Positions 44,748 to 56,712 of a stretch of DNA of 64,000 bases are shown here, piece by piece. Origin of the DNA: Diphasiastrum complanatum (taxonomy: Eukaryota > Streptophyta > Lycopodiopsida > Lycopodiales > Lycopodiaceae); the NCBI GenBank assembly GCA_029204225.1, contig CM055101.1, positions 34,231,683-34,295,682 of the forward strand, given 5' to 3'. The translations under genes were made by a program, and so were the position numbers. Numbering within the stretch: position 1 is the first letter of the stretch; each line of letters begins with the position of its first letter. A model generated the notes under the pieces. It did not search any database. It had not been told where the DNA came from and saw nothing but the letters and a program-made list of their open reading frames with translations.

Positions 44748-44840
44748 AATATTACAGGCCTGAGGCTTGAGCTCAGCTGAGCAGTAGCCGTTATATTACA
44801 GGCCTGAGGCTTGAGCTCAGCTAAACAGTAGCCGTGATAA
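44748..44840. repeat. Two tandem copies of a 46-bp unit
   Basis: ATTACAGGCCTGAGGCTTGA followed by GCTCAGCTGAGCAGTAGCCG, repeated at once with GCTCAGCTAAACAGTAGCCG. The unit holds the palindromic GAGCTC and GCTCAGCTGAGC. It lies at the start of the 3' LTR remnant. Confidence 0.8.
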
Positions 44841-44990
44841 CGGCCTCTAAGAGCACATTGAGGCTTGAAATATCGTGAATTAAAACACAATCCTTAAGGA
44901 ATGGAACTTTGTGTCCGACTACTATATAAATGTACACAGAAATTAACACATTACATTTATATTAATATCTAAGTCTCTAATTCAAGGTGT

Positions 44991-46984
44991 ACGGACGATA
45001 AATCAATACGTACCTAGCAGCTCGGCTAATCTTGATATTTTCAAATCTCGGCAAACATTTAATAAAAGGCCTGAAATCAGACAAACAATTCGGCAAGTGC
45101 AATGCCAAAACAAAAGAGAGACAAACTAACATCGCTACTTCTGACACGAAATTCTTGAATGACAACCTAAAAAGGCATAAGCTGGTAACTGAACTCATCA
45201 ATTCGAAATCCAACCCAAGCATAAAACCTCAGCGAACAAATTTACCATAGACTGAATCACGTAACCATGTAAGCATCACATATGGGAAAATGGGAAAATC
45301 TAACTTAGTATTCTCGTACAGAAATTGATAATTTACCGATAACACCAAACAGCACAGGACGATGAAATTCCGCCATTGCATAGAGATAACAACTTAGTTC
45401 CGAAATCAAATAAGACAACAGGAAAGACACACGAAATCCGATGCTATCACAAAAGAAAGATAGAAACACGATACAGATGGAAAACTCTGCTCAATTATTT
45501 GCTAATAAACGCCCCAAGGGAAAGTTCAGATGCAGCAACCTCAAAATTCAAGGGGACAAAAATAATCGCTTACGTGGGAGGTGTAAGACTTCGATGCTCC
45601 GCTAGAAGCGCGCAAAAGCAATGCAATAATTAAGGAGAAAGATGGATATGAAGCAAAACCGATACGTAACGCAATTACTCCAAATGATTCTTGTACAGCC
45701 GGATAATGCTGCTGAATTCGACAAAACCTGAGATCAAATGACGCTGCTCCTGCTGTTTTCTCACATCCTTGACGCCTGCAGGCTGCGATCACGATCGAAG
45801 CGCCTCGCAAAAATCACAAAACATGAAACCTGGTATCCACTATATATATTGTGTGTGCGTGCGTGCGCGCGCGCGCACATAAAAGAAAACGTGAAATGCA
45901 AGCCAAGTCGACTTAAAACCCCCCAAGTGACCTAATGACCATCACATACCCTCTATCATTTAAGGCAATTAGGTTTGACAAAGCAAATAACCTTCCTCTT
46001 CCTTTCAAATTTGCCCACTCCTTTGGCCCTATTCTGCTGGCTCACTTGTTCACTTTAGTCGCCTCTCTTATGGTCAAAATGATCACTTCCCACTTCATGC
46101 TTGCTACCAAGGTTTTGCCTTTGCATCATAAGCGTTATGTCGTTCACCTAAGGACTCTCAATCTTTTCTTTCTTCCTCATGGGGTCATGAATTCGATTGT
46201 CTCATCACTCATCTTTTATGGTGGTGTCCTTTTGGAGGTGAATGTACCCCGACACGTGACTCTATTTGTGATGTAAAGGCTTTTATTGCTTATGATAGTG
46301 GTAATCATATTGTTCAAGAACAAACACACATCTTACCACATATAGATTCGAAATTCAACACATTGTCCAATAGATCTTGGTATTTTATAGTCTGGCCTTT
46401 TGGCTAGTACATTTTTTGTTTTCACCCATTGTATTTTGATGGGTTTTTCCATCATCTATTAATAAAAGCAATTTGTTTCTTCAACATAGTGAACAACCCC
46501 CCCACCCGATCATAGGGTGGCAAGCACAACTCTCACAACTTAAGGAGGAGCCCAATTCCAGGTTCGAGAAACTCATATGCCAAATAGTGCAAAGTCAAGA
46601 GACTCGAGTCTCACTATGAGTATAATAGATGGCATATAACCCATATAGCCAGACATAATCCAAAGTAGACTCCTTTCACTCCTTTGCTTTGTGCGAATTC
46701 TCCGTATTGTCTCAAATAACAATGTGTTTTTGTAGATTGTCTAAGTAGCTAATGGATGAATGAGTATATACAAATGTGTAGAAGTCCTTAGAGGATAAAA
46801 ATAGGTCAGTAAGAGTAAGAATAACTCCATCAGTTCTAGATAGATGGTAACCCACGAGGGAGTCAAGTATAGGGCCAAGTACCCTTGAATCTTGTGACGT
46901 CCCATAATCAAGATAACATAATCACAAGTCATATAGCCCTAATCTTGAGACACACAACCCAAGATGTCCTTATTGTTAAATTTG
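44991..46984. other. Unassigned region
   Basis: No identifiable gene. 45851-45879 is a 29-bp alternating purine-pyrimidine run (GTGTGTGCGTGCGTGCGCGC and on). On the minus strand near 45388, ATGGCGGAATTTCATC begins a 14-codon stretch ending in a GTAAAT donor-like site, which could be a first exon, but no continuation is found. An ORF at 45935-46276 (113 aa) has no recognised domain. Confidence 0.3.
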
Positions 46985-47535
46985 TTGGGGTGCTCTCAAA
47001 TAAATTAGGTGCAGAAGAAGAGACACAGCTCCAACATGGAGAACATTTCAAGGTCTTTACAAAACTACAACATAAGCATTAACTTAGATCAAATGGAGGA
47101 ATGTCATAGGTGTCAAAGACAACCATGAAGGAGTGAACGGTTAGGCATCTAAGACAGCCATGCTACATTCGAGATTAGACATTTTGAATTGAGTGAGTGC
47201 CATAGAGAAAGAAAACTATAAGAAAACATTCGTAGTACAATACACATAAGAAGAATAGAGAATCTGAATTAAGTGGTTGTGAATACAACAATCAGATCAC
47301 AATCCTGTGCCCAGGAATGGTTCACAGTAATGGTGCACTGTGTGCAGTGATCTTACTTAGCTAGTTATAGATTAAACAATTATCTCTATCTTCCGAATGA
47401 CTTTCACTCTCTCTAAGATCTCTAATCCTATGGAATCAGATAATGAAGACACAATTGAGTTCGCGTAGGGACTCTGTTTTGCTCTTTCACCCACTTGCAT
47501 GCATTCATCACAGAATGACTCATCACGTGATACCA
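46985..47535 (-). repeat. Truncated LTR, minus strand, inverted copy of 49670-50204
   Basis: Read on the minus strand it ends …GAGAGCACCCCAACA. It matches the plus-strand LTR end …GAGAGCACCCTAACA over about 540 bp, with scattered substitutions and small indels. Shared phrases include TGTGATGAATGCATGCAAGT, TTGTGATCTGATTGTTGTAT and GGTTGTCTTTGACAC. Its 5' side is lost: it joins copia gag at about 47535. It has no primer site next to it. Confidence 0.75.
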
Positions 47536-47885
47536 GCCCAATCAATTTTCTCTTCAGATGCAGCTTCGAAGTGACATCTCTCACTTCGTATAGTGTATTC
47601 AATATATCCCAAGCTTCTTTCGAGGATTGGGGGCTTGTCTGATATGTCCAATCTGTGTGTCAGAGATGTTAAGGGTGATCAAGGTGAAAGCCCTGCCATC
47701 CTTGAGCTTCCACTTGGAAATGGCTTGCATCGACACTAGGAATTAGTTTGGTTTCATCAACTATTTCCCAAAGTTCTTTGGCCATGAGTACTACTCTCAT
47801 CTTGAATTCCCACAAGTGGTAATTTGAACCATCGAGTTTGTCTACCATTAGAGCAAACTGTGGTTGCGAATCCATCTAGAATTTC
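47536..47885 (-). pseudogene. Copia gag N-terminal fragment (family C)
   Basis: From 47875: MDSQPQFALMVDKLDGSNYH, LWEFKMRVVLMAKELWEIVD, then after frameshifts ITLNISDTQIG-like and NTLYEVRDVTSKLHLKRKL. This is the UBN2-type gag start, and here the conserved Trp of HLWEF is kept. It is cut at the junction with the LTR fragment at about 47535. It belongs with LTR 48123-48495, whose primer site lies just upstream. Confidence 0.75.
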
Positions 47886-48110
47886 AGGATGAGTGTATGT
47901 AGATAGTAGATTGTATGACTGAAAACGATTATAGCAAACTATATCAGAATTATTACTCTGATAACGTATGTTCTAATGATAATATCTAAACGCTTCTATA
48001 CCAAGCTAAAGCTATGATACCATGTTGGTATCAGATTAGGAAATCAGACGAAACTCTGTTATCATATTGTAGCTTTGATACCATGTTGGAATCAAATAAA
48101 TAGAAATTTA

Positions 48111-48495
48111 GCTCTGATACCATGTTGGGATTCGAAGGCAATGCACGTCGTATCCGTGAGAAACAAGTGGAATCCTCAGTACACGTAACTATGTCTATTG
48201 TATTCAGATCATATTTGAATGAATCAAATTTTGCCTTACTTGATCATAGCTTCGAAGGCACTAGATCGAAAGACTCGATTCCATAGCCATGCAAGAATTC
48301 ACTAAGTTGTAGATTTAGATTTTATGTGCGGAAGTGTAAAGCATCTTGGAATGGTGATTCGGAACAACAAATTCGACTTATGCTATCAATCACATGAATA
48401 GTCTAATCTATGAATAACTTATATGCGAGCATGAATCTACTTGAACATGAATAAAATAAGCATTCAATCAGAACATACACGACAATTATGATCTT
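48111..48495 (-). repeat. LTR 3' part and Met-tRNA primer site, minus strand (family C)
   Basis: The complement of 48111-48122 is TGGTATCAGAGC, directly after an LTR end …CGAATCCCAACA (48123). The LTR segment 48135-48490 matches, inverted, 55800-56067 of the plus-strand 3' LTR at 55091: GATTGAATGCTTATTTTATT, GATTGATAGCATAAGTCGAA, GGAATCGAGTCTTTCGATC. So both belong to one family. Beyond about 48495 the match is lost. Confidence 0.75.
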
Positions 48496-48652
48496 TAGGC
48501 TGAAAGTACACCAAGGATTTGAGAAGCCACCTAGTTGAAAGTGAATTCCAACACTTGGAAGAATAAGCAAAGAGATACACCAAAAGAATTGCAAAAATCC
48601 AAGATCCTCTTGCTCCACCTCCTGGTAGATGTGATCCAAGCTCTGAAACCAC

Positions 48653-49239
48653 TATAATGATCACCAAGTGAAGATCTTCAAGAATCTTGTCACATGCAAA
48701 TCAAAAGGACAAATGTGGAGCATGAACCACCCAACCAATATGGAGAGGCTAGTCAATACCCTAATCAATCCACCCCCAAGCCACGATGAAGAACACAAGA
48801 GAGGAGAGGAGAAACTGGCTCAAGAAACTGAATTCACAATAGGGAGATGGGCGAGTTTCCATAGGATATATTTCTCCAAGAGAGAGAGAGAATATTTCTC
48901 CTAGGATCCCCATGCAACCTATATTGAGCTACTGACCTCCTATTCTTGGATCAAAGCAGTCATTCACCATGCATGTGCTCCTATGTCCAATTATAGGTCT
49001 GGGCCCTCACATGATTATTAATTACTTGATACAACCACGTCCGGAATGACGTAACATAACTAATAACCACATACAACTGGAGTGACTAACTATCCACGTC
49101 AAGAATTATTCGGATTCTCTTGTACAGGACATGGACATAACATAAACACTAAAGACACATTTTGTTTAACATTCCTATATTTGATCCGAGTGGGTTTATC
49201 ATCTATGCATGATACGACCTAAATTACCAAGCTAGAACA
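48653..49239 (-). repeat. Possible LTR of another family, minus strand
   Basis: Read on the minus strand it starts TGTTCTAGCTTGG (49239) and is followed near 48653 by GTGGTTTCAGAGC, a variant of the Met primer site. No second copy is in the window, so the call is tentative. It lies head to head with the LTR at 49251. Confidence 0.35.
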
Positions 49240-49250
49240 TGTTCCAATTT

Positions 49251-50204
49251 TGTTGGAACTAAGCATCACTCTAACTCACCAGAGTTCGACTCATTTGTAT
49301 TCGCGTCATCAAAACACGAATCATTCGAGTTCGTCTCATTTCTTGAGCACCAGTACATTATGTAAATATACACACTCTCTTTCTACGACAACATTGCAGT
49401 CTTACCTATTGAAGTTGAACGTCTGTGCAACCAATCAACTGGTGCATAAGTGGGATCGATGATGAACTCTTCGAGTTCAAGATACTCGACTACATTCTCT
49501 TCGTTCTCATACGAACTCAAAGTCTTTGGTTCGAAATCCACATCATCCATACTGGCCTGTCAAACGTAGACCACGTCACAGTTCACTTTAACACTTTTCG
49601 AAAAACTGCAATGTTTCACGCTCGTTGTAACTGCTCCATGTACATATATACATAATGACAATTCACGTAAATATGATGAGTCATTCTGTGATGAATGCAT
49701 GCAAGTGGAGAAGAGCAAAACAGAGTCCCTGCGCAAATTCTATTGTGTCTTCATTATCTGATTCCATAGGATCAGAGATCTTAGAGAGAGTGAAAGCCAT
49801 TCAGAAAATAGAGATAATTGTTTAATCTGTAACTAGCTAAGTAAGATCACTGCACACAATGCACCATTCCCGAGCACAAGATTGTGATCTGATTGTTGTA
49901 TTCACAACTGCTTAATTCAGATTCTCTATTCTTCTTATGTGTATTTCACTACAAATGATTTCTTATAGTTTTCTTTCTCTATGACACTCACTCAATTTAG
50001 AATGTCTAATCCCGAAGGTAGCATGGCTATCTTAGATGCCTAACTGTTCGCTCCTTCATGGTTGTCTTTGACACGTACAAGACATTCCTCCATTCGATAT
50101 AAGTTAATGCTTATGTTGTAGTTTTGGTAAAGATCTTGAAATGTTCTCTATGTTGGAGCTGTGTCTCTTCTCCCACACCTAATTTATTTGAGAGCACCCT
50201 AACA
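49251..50204 (+). repeat. LTR with primer site, plus strand (family D)
   Basis: Starts TGTTGGAACTAAG and ends CACCCTAACA; then TAGTAGTATCAGAGC (50205-50219), close to the Met-tRNA primer site. Length about 954 bp. The last 535 bp are repeated in inverted orientation at 46985-47535. The gag that follows belongs to this element. Confidence 0.65.
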
Positions 50205-50269
50205 TAGTAGTATCAGAGCTTACGTTCCAAACTACTATAAGTATACGAAATTGTTTACTATACTTACAT

Positions 50270-51441
50270 AATTCATCATGGAATAAACATCTTCAGAAAT
50301 TTGCTTGATCAACAGGTTCAACGGTGACGACTTCCACATGTGGAAGTTCAAGATGAAGATGATACTCACAGAAAAAAAAATCCTGGGGATACATCAATGG
50401 TTCAATAGCTAGATCGGCTGAACCTGACATGCTAACCACCTGGAAAGCTAAGGATGGAAAAGCCCTTGCCATTGTATCTCTGAATCTTAAAGATTTACAA
50501 ATAGCTCATGTACCTAACTATTCCAGCTCTAAAGAAGCATGAGACATTCTTACTGGTCTAGACGAGACAATCGACTCATCTCTTCTTGAGGAAGAAGTTC
50601 CTGTCACTCAAGATGAGTGAAGGGACCTCAGTGACAGATCATCTGAACGATTTCAAACAACTACTCATTCAGTTAGCTGCAATAGATTCGCCAGTATCAG
50701 GGAAAGATGCTAACATGTCTCTTCTGTCTAGTCTTCCTCCCTCTTACGACAATTTAGTATTGCTACTCAGTAATACTCCTGACCTGTCTCTCCAAAAGGT
50801 GACAACAGGCTTATTGCAGGAAGAAGTAATAAGAAAAAGCTTATCCACATCGAATATGAAGACAATCGCTCTCTCTTCAGATAAGCAACACCAAAGAAGA
50901 AATCTTCGAAGGACAAGAAGACAAAAGCTGAGCAAACTGATTTACACCAACAATCACAACAGCACAATCGACAACATCAACAACCTAAGACTAGACCCTT
51001 TTGCAAGTATTGCAAGAGAACCACCAACCATGACATCAAGGATTGTCGAGTTCTCAAGCATAACGAAGCCAAGAAGAAGATGCAGCAGAATGGAGGATCT
51101 GATTCTGCCAGAATCTCTCAAGAAGTACCAACTCTGCTAATGATACAAGAATTATCCATTAGAGATGCAATGGATTGGTATTTTGATTTTGGTGCTTCTC
51201 AGCACATGACCGCATGCAAAGCCCTATTCGAAGAACTCACACCAATAGATTCGAAGTATGTCTACTTTGATAACTCAAGTGCACTAGAGATTAGAGGCAA
51301 AGGATTTGTACATCTCTATCTTCCAAATGGTAAGTTGACCTTGCTCAAGGATGTACTATATGTACCCAAACTGACCAAGAATTTATTGTCAATCAGCAAG
51401 CTTACTGATCATGGCTACAAGGCCTCATTCGATTCGAAGTA
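50270..51441 (+). pseudogene. Copia gag and protease (family D)
   Basis: Starts near 50277. FNGDDFHMWKFKMKMILTEK keeps the conserved Trp; stops and frameshifts follow. 50586-51140: KKFLSLKMSEGTSVTDHLND, LLSSLPPSYDNLVLLLSN and a basic linker. The zinc knuckle CKYC…NHDIKDC lies in another frame near 51005-51055. 51080-51442: the protease with YFDFGASQHMTA, where the active-site DSG is changed to DFG, then VLYVPKLTKNLLSISKLTDH. It ends abruptly at 51441 and is followed by a second gag of another family. Confidence 0.75.
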
Positions 51442-51463
51442 GTGTGAGTTGTGCTTACTAGGC

Positions 51464-52600
51464 TCTCAAAATGTCAGAAGGTGATTCTATTCAGAGTCAC
51501 ATTGATCAATTTGAGACTCTGTTGGAGCAGATGGTGGCAATAGGCTCAATGATCGAAGCCTCCAACACTGTAATGACCTTGTTGTAAAGTTTGCCATCCT
51601 CATACGAAAACTGGGTGATGATGATTACCACACACTCAAATATAACATTGTCTAGAGTCATAATTATGCTTCTACAATAGGAGAAAAGAATGAATGGAGC
51701 GTCCTTGTCTTTCATAAATGACTCACAAGAATTATTTTCGAAGAAGAATACAAAGAAGCAACAAAAGAATAAAGTTGTCTGACAATTCGACGACAATCAG
51801 AGCAGTCACAGAAGACCTAGAATCAGCAACCCGCTCAGAGCAAGAAGAGATTATTCTACAGTCCTACAAGAGGATGAACCCCAAAATCCAGGACTGTCTA
51901 ATTTTGAAGTTCAATAACGATAAGAAGAAACAGCCAGATCAGCAAGCCCATGTCGTCAACACGAAGCAGAATGTCATAGACAATGAAGAATAGGAAGCCT
52001 TCATGGTGAACCATCACCATGTCGAACAATCAAAGGAATGGTTCCTCGATTCTGGAGCAACACAACACATGGCAAGCCATCAAGAATGGTTCGGCCTACA
52101 ACACCAAGAATTTCGTTCACCTTGGAGACAACAGCTCACAAAGAATTGAAGGTGAAGGTACTCTTAGACTAAATTTTTAGAATGGAATGTCGAAACTGAT
52201 ACCAACTGTATTGTATGTCCCGAACTTGACGACAAATATTTTGTCGGTCAGTCGAATTACAGATTTAGGACATAGGTTAGAGTTTCAAACTGATTCCTAT
52301 CAAATTCTTGATAAGAGCAGGAGAGTTCTTGCACTCGGAAAGAGACATGGATATCTCTATAGGCTTAGTCATTGTAATTTTGTAACTGATCGTGCTTTTA
52401 AGCAGTTCAACATCTATCAATAAAGAATTTACCTAGCATTATAGACTTGGTCACCTTAATCATGTATAGATAGGTAACATGTCTAGACATTCTTCAATTC
52501 GAGATTTAGACTATAAAATTGTCGACCTTCTTGTCTGCCAAAGTTGTATCATAGGAAAACAGACACGAAGGCCATTTAAGTCATCTAAAGATTTGTTAGA
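51464..52600 (+). pseudogene. Second gag, protease and pre-integrase (family B/C type)
   Basis: Text restarts inside gag: KMSEGDSIQSHIDQFETLLE in mixed frames, SSYENWVMMITTHSNITLSR, closely like the gag at 12054. Protease text near 52030 (WFLDSGATQHMAS-like) keeps DSGA but is frame-shifted. 52187-52423 has VLYVPNLTTNILSVSRITDL. The pre-integrase part follows with YRLGHLNHV and VCQSCIIGKQTRRPFKSSKD. Several stops. With the previous feature this gives two gag-protease blocks in tandem from different families. Confidence 0.7.
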
Positions 52601-53320
52601 CATTGTACTTACTGATATATGTGGCCCAATGCAAACACCATCACTACTTGGTGCAAAATTCTATTGCCTTCATAGATAACTATTCTAAAAGAATTGTTGT
52701 ATATTTTTTGAAGCACAAATCTGAAGCTTTCGAATTCTTCAAGAAGTACAAGGAAAATGTTGAGGTGCAGACATGCAATAAAATCAAAACACTAAGGAGC
52801 AACAACGGCGGTGAATACATCTCGAACAAATTCAAAGACTATTGCTCAGCCAACGACATCAAGCAACAGTTCGCTGCTTCCTATTCTCCACAGTCGCATG
52901 GACTGACAGAAAGGAAGAACGTGACCTTAAGTGAGTCTGCCAAATGCATGATAACTGATGCTTCATTGCCCAAATCGTTCTCAACATGTTGTTTCAACAA
53001 CAACTCACATGACGAATCGATGTATAACTAAAGGCTTCCCTGACAGCAAAACCCCTCATGAAGTCTGGACATAATCCAAGCCTTCATTGAAGCACTTGAG
53101 AGTATTCGGATGCACTGCCTATGCTCATGTCCCGAAGGACAACAAAAAAAAACTAGATGAGCATTCATTCAAGGCTATTTTCCTTGTTGGCTACTGTGCT
53201 TCTGATTGTTTGTATAGACTATATAATATAGAAACTTGTAAAGTTTTTACTAACAAGGATGTGACCTTTATAGAGGATCAGTTTATTGATTTGAAGGGCA
53301 AGGACCAGATGTAGTCTACA
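52579..53320 (+). pseudogene. Copia integrase with mutated catalytic residue
   Basis: LTDICGPMQTPS holds the first Asp. After a stop and frameshift near 52680 the 52603-53031 frame gives VVYFLKHKSEAFEFFKKYKE and LRSNNGGEYISNKFKDYCS; family members have RxDNGGEY, so the second catalytic Asp is Asn. GLTERKNVTLSESAKCM holds the Glu. 53087-53314 has LRVFGCTAYAHVPKDNKKK and FIEDQFIDLKGKD. Inactive by mutation as well as by frame. Confidence 0.8.
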
Positions 53321-53559
53321 ATTTCTGCCCCGACAACTGATTTTTTTTTGACAATTTTTATTCCTTCCAATAGTCACCCTGTACAGTCAAACCCATAAGA
53401 AGAAGAAAAAGCTGAAAATCAGGAGCAGTTGAATCAGCCGACACAAAGTCAAGTTTCGTAGCTAGACACTTCAACTAGAAGATCAACTCGAATTCGAACT
53501 CAGCCTGTTTGATACATTGATGAGTTCGCTCACTATTCTATTGAGGAGCCAACCACAGT

Positions 53560-55065
53560 TGAGAAAGCTATGTCTCAGGCAGATTCGGATCTCTGGAAAT
53601 AAGCGATGGACAAGGAGTACAACTCCTTGCTGAGGAACAACACATGGATTGTCACCAAGCTACCAGTAGACTACAAATGGGTTCAAGATCAAATATAATG
53701 CTGATGGCAGTATCAACAGAAGGAAAGCTCAACTCATGGCAAGGGGATTCTCACAGATTCCCAATATTGACTACTCTGAAACTTTCAGCCCAGTCATCAA
53801 GCACACCTCTATTCGACTGCTACTTTCGTATGTTGCTGCAACAAATCTTCAGGTACACCAGATGGATGTACAAACAGCATTCCTCAATGGAGTTCTATAT
53901 GATCCAACCAGAAGACTACATCCTCAATGGTTGAGAAGATCAAGTATGGAAATTTCATAAATCTTTGTATAGTCTGAATTAGTCATCCAGAGCATAGTTC
54001 CATCGAATCAACACATTCTTAAACGGTCATGGATTCGAACCTAGCTCTGCAGACTATAATGTATATTTCAAAGTTGTCGATCAATTCTTTGTCATCATCA
54101 CACTCTACGTGGATGATACGTTGTTGTTCAACAACAATATTGGCCTAACAAAAGATACCAAGAGGATGTTATCCCAAGAATTCAAGATGACAGATCTTGG
54201 AAAAGCACATTATTGTCTCAGGATTCAAATCCATAGAGACAGAAACCGAAGACTTATCTACATCACCCAGCAAAGGTACTTCAATAATTTACTGACAAAA
54301 TTTAATTTCATGAATTGCAAGTTTGTACATAATCCCATGGATCCAGGTTTAAACTTATCCAAGGAACAATGCCCTCAGACCAATGAGGAGAAGGCCGAAA
54401 TGCAGGGATACCCATATATAGGATCCATAATGTATACAATGATCTTTATCAGGCTATATCTTGTATACGCCATCAGTTCCTTGAGCCAATACATGACCAA
54501 CCCTAGTATGATCCACTGGAAAGCTCTTTTCAAAGTAATCAAATATGTACAAGCTACTATCGACCTACGTATCTGCTTTGGTGATGTTGATTCGTCCGAT
54601 CGATATCCATATACTCATGGATATACATATGCAAATTGGGCAGGTGATGTCGATCAACTTCTGGATTTGTCTTCATGTTCAATAGTGGTCCAATATTCTA
54701 GAACAGTTGAAAACAGACCTCCATTGCAATGTCATCCACCGCATCCGAATATATTGCATCCTCTCAAGCTACCAAAGAGGCATTTTGGTTGAGAAACTTA
54801 TTGTCTGATATTGGTCTTAGACAATCTGCCCCAACAATGATACAGTGTGATAATCATAGTGCTATCGCATTATCGATCAATTCTAGATTTCATGCTAGGA
54901 ACAAGCACATCAAAATTAAATGTCACTACATCAGGAGCAAGATACTCAACAAGGAGGTAAGTCTGAATTTTGCAGAACCCAGTATCGCAGCTGACATATT
55001 CATGAAAGGATTAATTAGGAAGCACACAAATTTTTTTGTGCTATATTAAATTGCAAATCAAGACA
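53560..55065 (+). pseudogene. Copia reverse transcriptase and RNase H
   Basis: RT starts with SDLWK-stop-AMDKEYNSLLRNNTWIVTK. 53736 onward has IPNIDYSETFSPVIKH and VHQMDVQTAFLNG. The palm motif TLYVDDTLLFNNN spans about 54097-54135. 54109-54792 continues with FKMTDLGKAHYCLRIQIHRD and LSQYMTNPSMIHWKAL. RNase H is shifted: DASW is replaced by TYANWAGDVD; SSTASEYIASSQATKEAFWL and NHSAIALSINSRFHARNKHI follow, ending ADIFMKGLIR. Frameshifts at about 53690, 53900 and 54730. Confidence 0.8.
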
Positions 55066-55081
55066 TTCAAGGATTTAGATT

Positions 55082-56067
55082 AAGGGGGGGTGTTGGATTC
55101 CTATCTTTCTTCTAATCTAGATCCATTTTCTAACTGTTGTAAATGCTTGCACAGTCGAATGTTCTTTAGAAATACACACATTTTCTAACAGTTTACAGAA
55201 ATACAAAAAAATTCATGATAGATCTCTGACAACACAAAAGTGTTCAACCACCTCAGCTATACAACATTCGCCACGTCAAACATTTCGACAACTTTGACTT
55301 TCGACCACTCAACCATTCTGCCACCTCGAATATTTTCTATTCGGCCTCGACGACTATTCAACAAGCTTGATTAATTAAAGCTCATAAGCTGGTCATTTGT
55401 CTCTCTCAAGTCGAGTCGATCAAAAGGCAGCTCAACCGTACCATCGTCACAACTGGGCAGGATCTCCAATGGACTCAGATACTATCTGAAAGCGACTGAC
55501 AACAACACGTAGTGGTTAAATATAATTTGCAATATGCAAATTAATCATTCTTTTAATTAGCTGGCCATCTATACAAATATCCATCAACTTATCAGTTGTA
55601 AGACTAATCAACAACCAGACATGATATAACTGAATCGTCAATTTTACATGATCAGTAATTGAATATCCAGAGCGCAATTGTTCTGTTCTTTCTCTCTGTT
55701 ACTGTAGAGTATTGTCTTAGAAAGAACGCGACTCTACCTGCATTTAGACTGTTATCATTCGCAACAAATTAATATTCGTTCCATAAATATGAGTCGTGTA
55801 TGTTTTGATTGAATGCTTATTTTATTCATACTCAAATAGATTCATGCTCGTAGATAAAATAATTGTAGATTAGACTATTCGTGTGATTGATAGCATAAGT
55901 CGAATTCGTTGTTCTAATCACCATTCCTAGATGCTTTACGCTTCTGCAAATAAAATCTAAATCTATAAGTCAGTGAATTTGTGCATGGCTACGGAATCGA
56001 GTCTTTCGATCCATTGACTTCGAAGTTGTGATCAAGATAGAATTTGATTCGTTTGAATATGATCTAC
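55082..56067 (+). repeat. PPT and 3' LTR (family C), right end lost
   Basis: AAGGGGGGG (55082-55090) then TGTTGGATTCC. The LTR matches 48123-48495 in inverted orientation up to about 56067 (GAATATGATCT), where similarity ends. The true LTR end …CCCAACA is not present. Length kept about 977 bp. Confidence 0.7.
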
Positions 56068-56712
56068 TAGCAATATGATACCACTGCTTCCTCCAATCGG
56101 TTGAATTAGAGATGTTAGACTGTGAATATTTGAATCAATCAAAGAATGAATGTACAGATGGAACTATAATACTAGTAGAAAAGAGATTCAATGATATCAT
56201 TAGCCAGTTCCTATCACACCCTGATTATGGTGAGAATGAGATAAGATTAGAAGAATTTGAAATAGACAAAATGGAACTTGAATAAAAACACATCATAGTA
56301 TTTGAGAGTTCAATAATTGAAGAATTCCAGGTATCTTTTTTAGAATAGCCTGAGATACCAAGAATGGAGCTAGAGGGTTCTTACTTGATCACACCTAGTT
56401 GTGGCTGTGGATGAAAATCTAGACGATTTCTTTTCTGACTTTTATTTGGATATAGAGCTCTCATTGCAAGAGCTCTCAACTATGGAGCCAAACCCACCCA
56501 TGAATACAAGGGGGTTACCAACAGACTCAAGCTTATCAGATCATAGGATAGTGACGCCTATGGGACTTTCTGTGAAAGATTCAACTAGTTTCATCATATT
56601 TTGCTATATTTCCATATTTGGCATATTGAGGCCAAAACTTGTTTTAGACTTAGAGATTCACTTTTCAAACTTCACTAGTCTAAATTTCATTTGAATAAAC
56701 ACCTTTTGAAAG
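56068..56712. other. Unidentified sequence between two LTRs
   Basis: Contains one 97-codon plus ORF (56401-56694) rich in acidic and Ser residues with no recognised domain. GATACCACTGC near 56085 resembles the complement of a primer site but lacks the full motif. Confidence 0.3.

Larger units (their letters stand above)
42113..44990 (+). mobile_element. Old copia relic with two decayed LTRs
   Basis: Two direct-repeat segments, about 42117-42290 and 44810-44970, share GAG(T/C)TCAGC(C/T)AAA, GTAGCC(A/G)T, CTTGAAATATCGT, GGAAT, CGACTACTATAT-like and ACACA(T/G)AAATTA. Between them lie gag and protease text (42568-43219) and an RNase H tail (44520-44700) in the order expected of a copia element on the plus strand. 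Integrase and RT are absent. No primer site was recognised. Confidence 0.5.

Noticed and set aside
45348-45388. A first coding exon on the minus strand (ATGGCGGAATTTCATC … GTAAAT)
   Set aside because: Only 14 codons before the donor-like site. Joining it to the LRR exon at 40523 gives a stop at once, and no other downstream exon was found.
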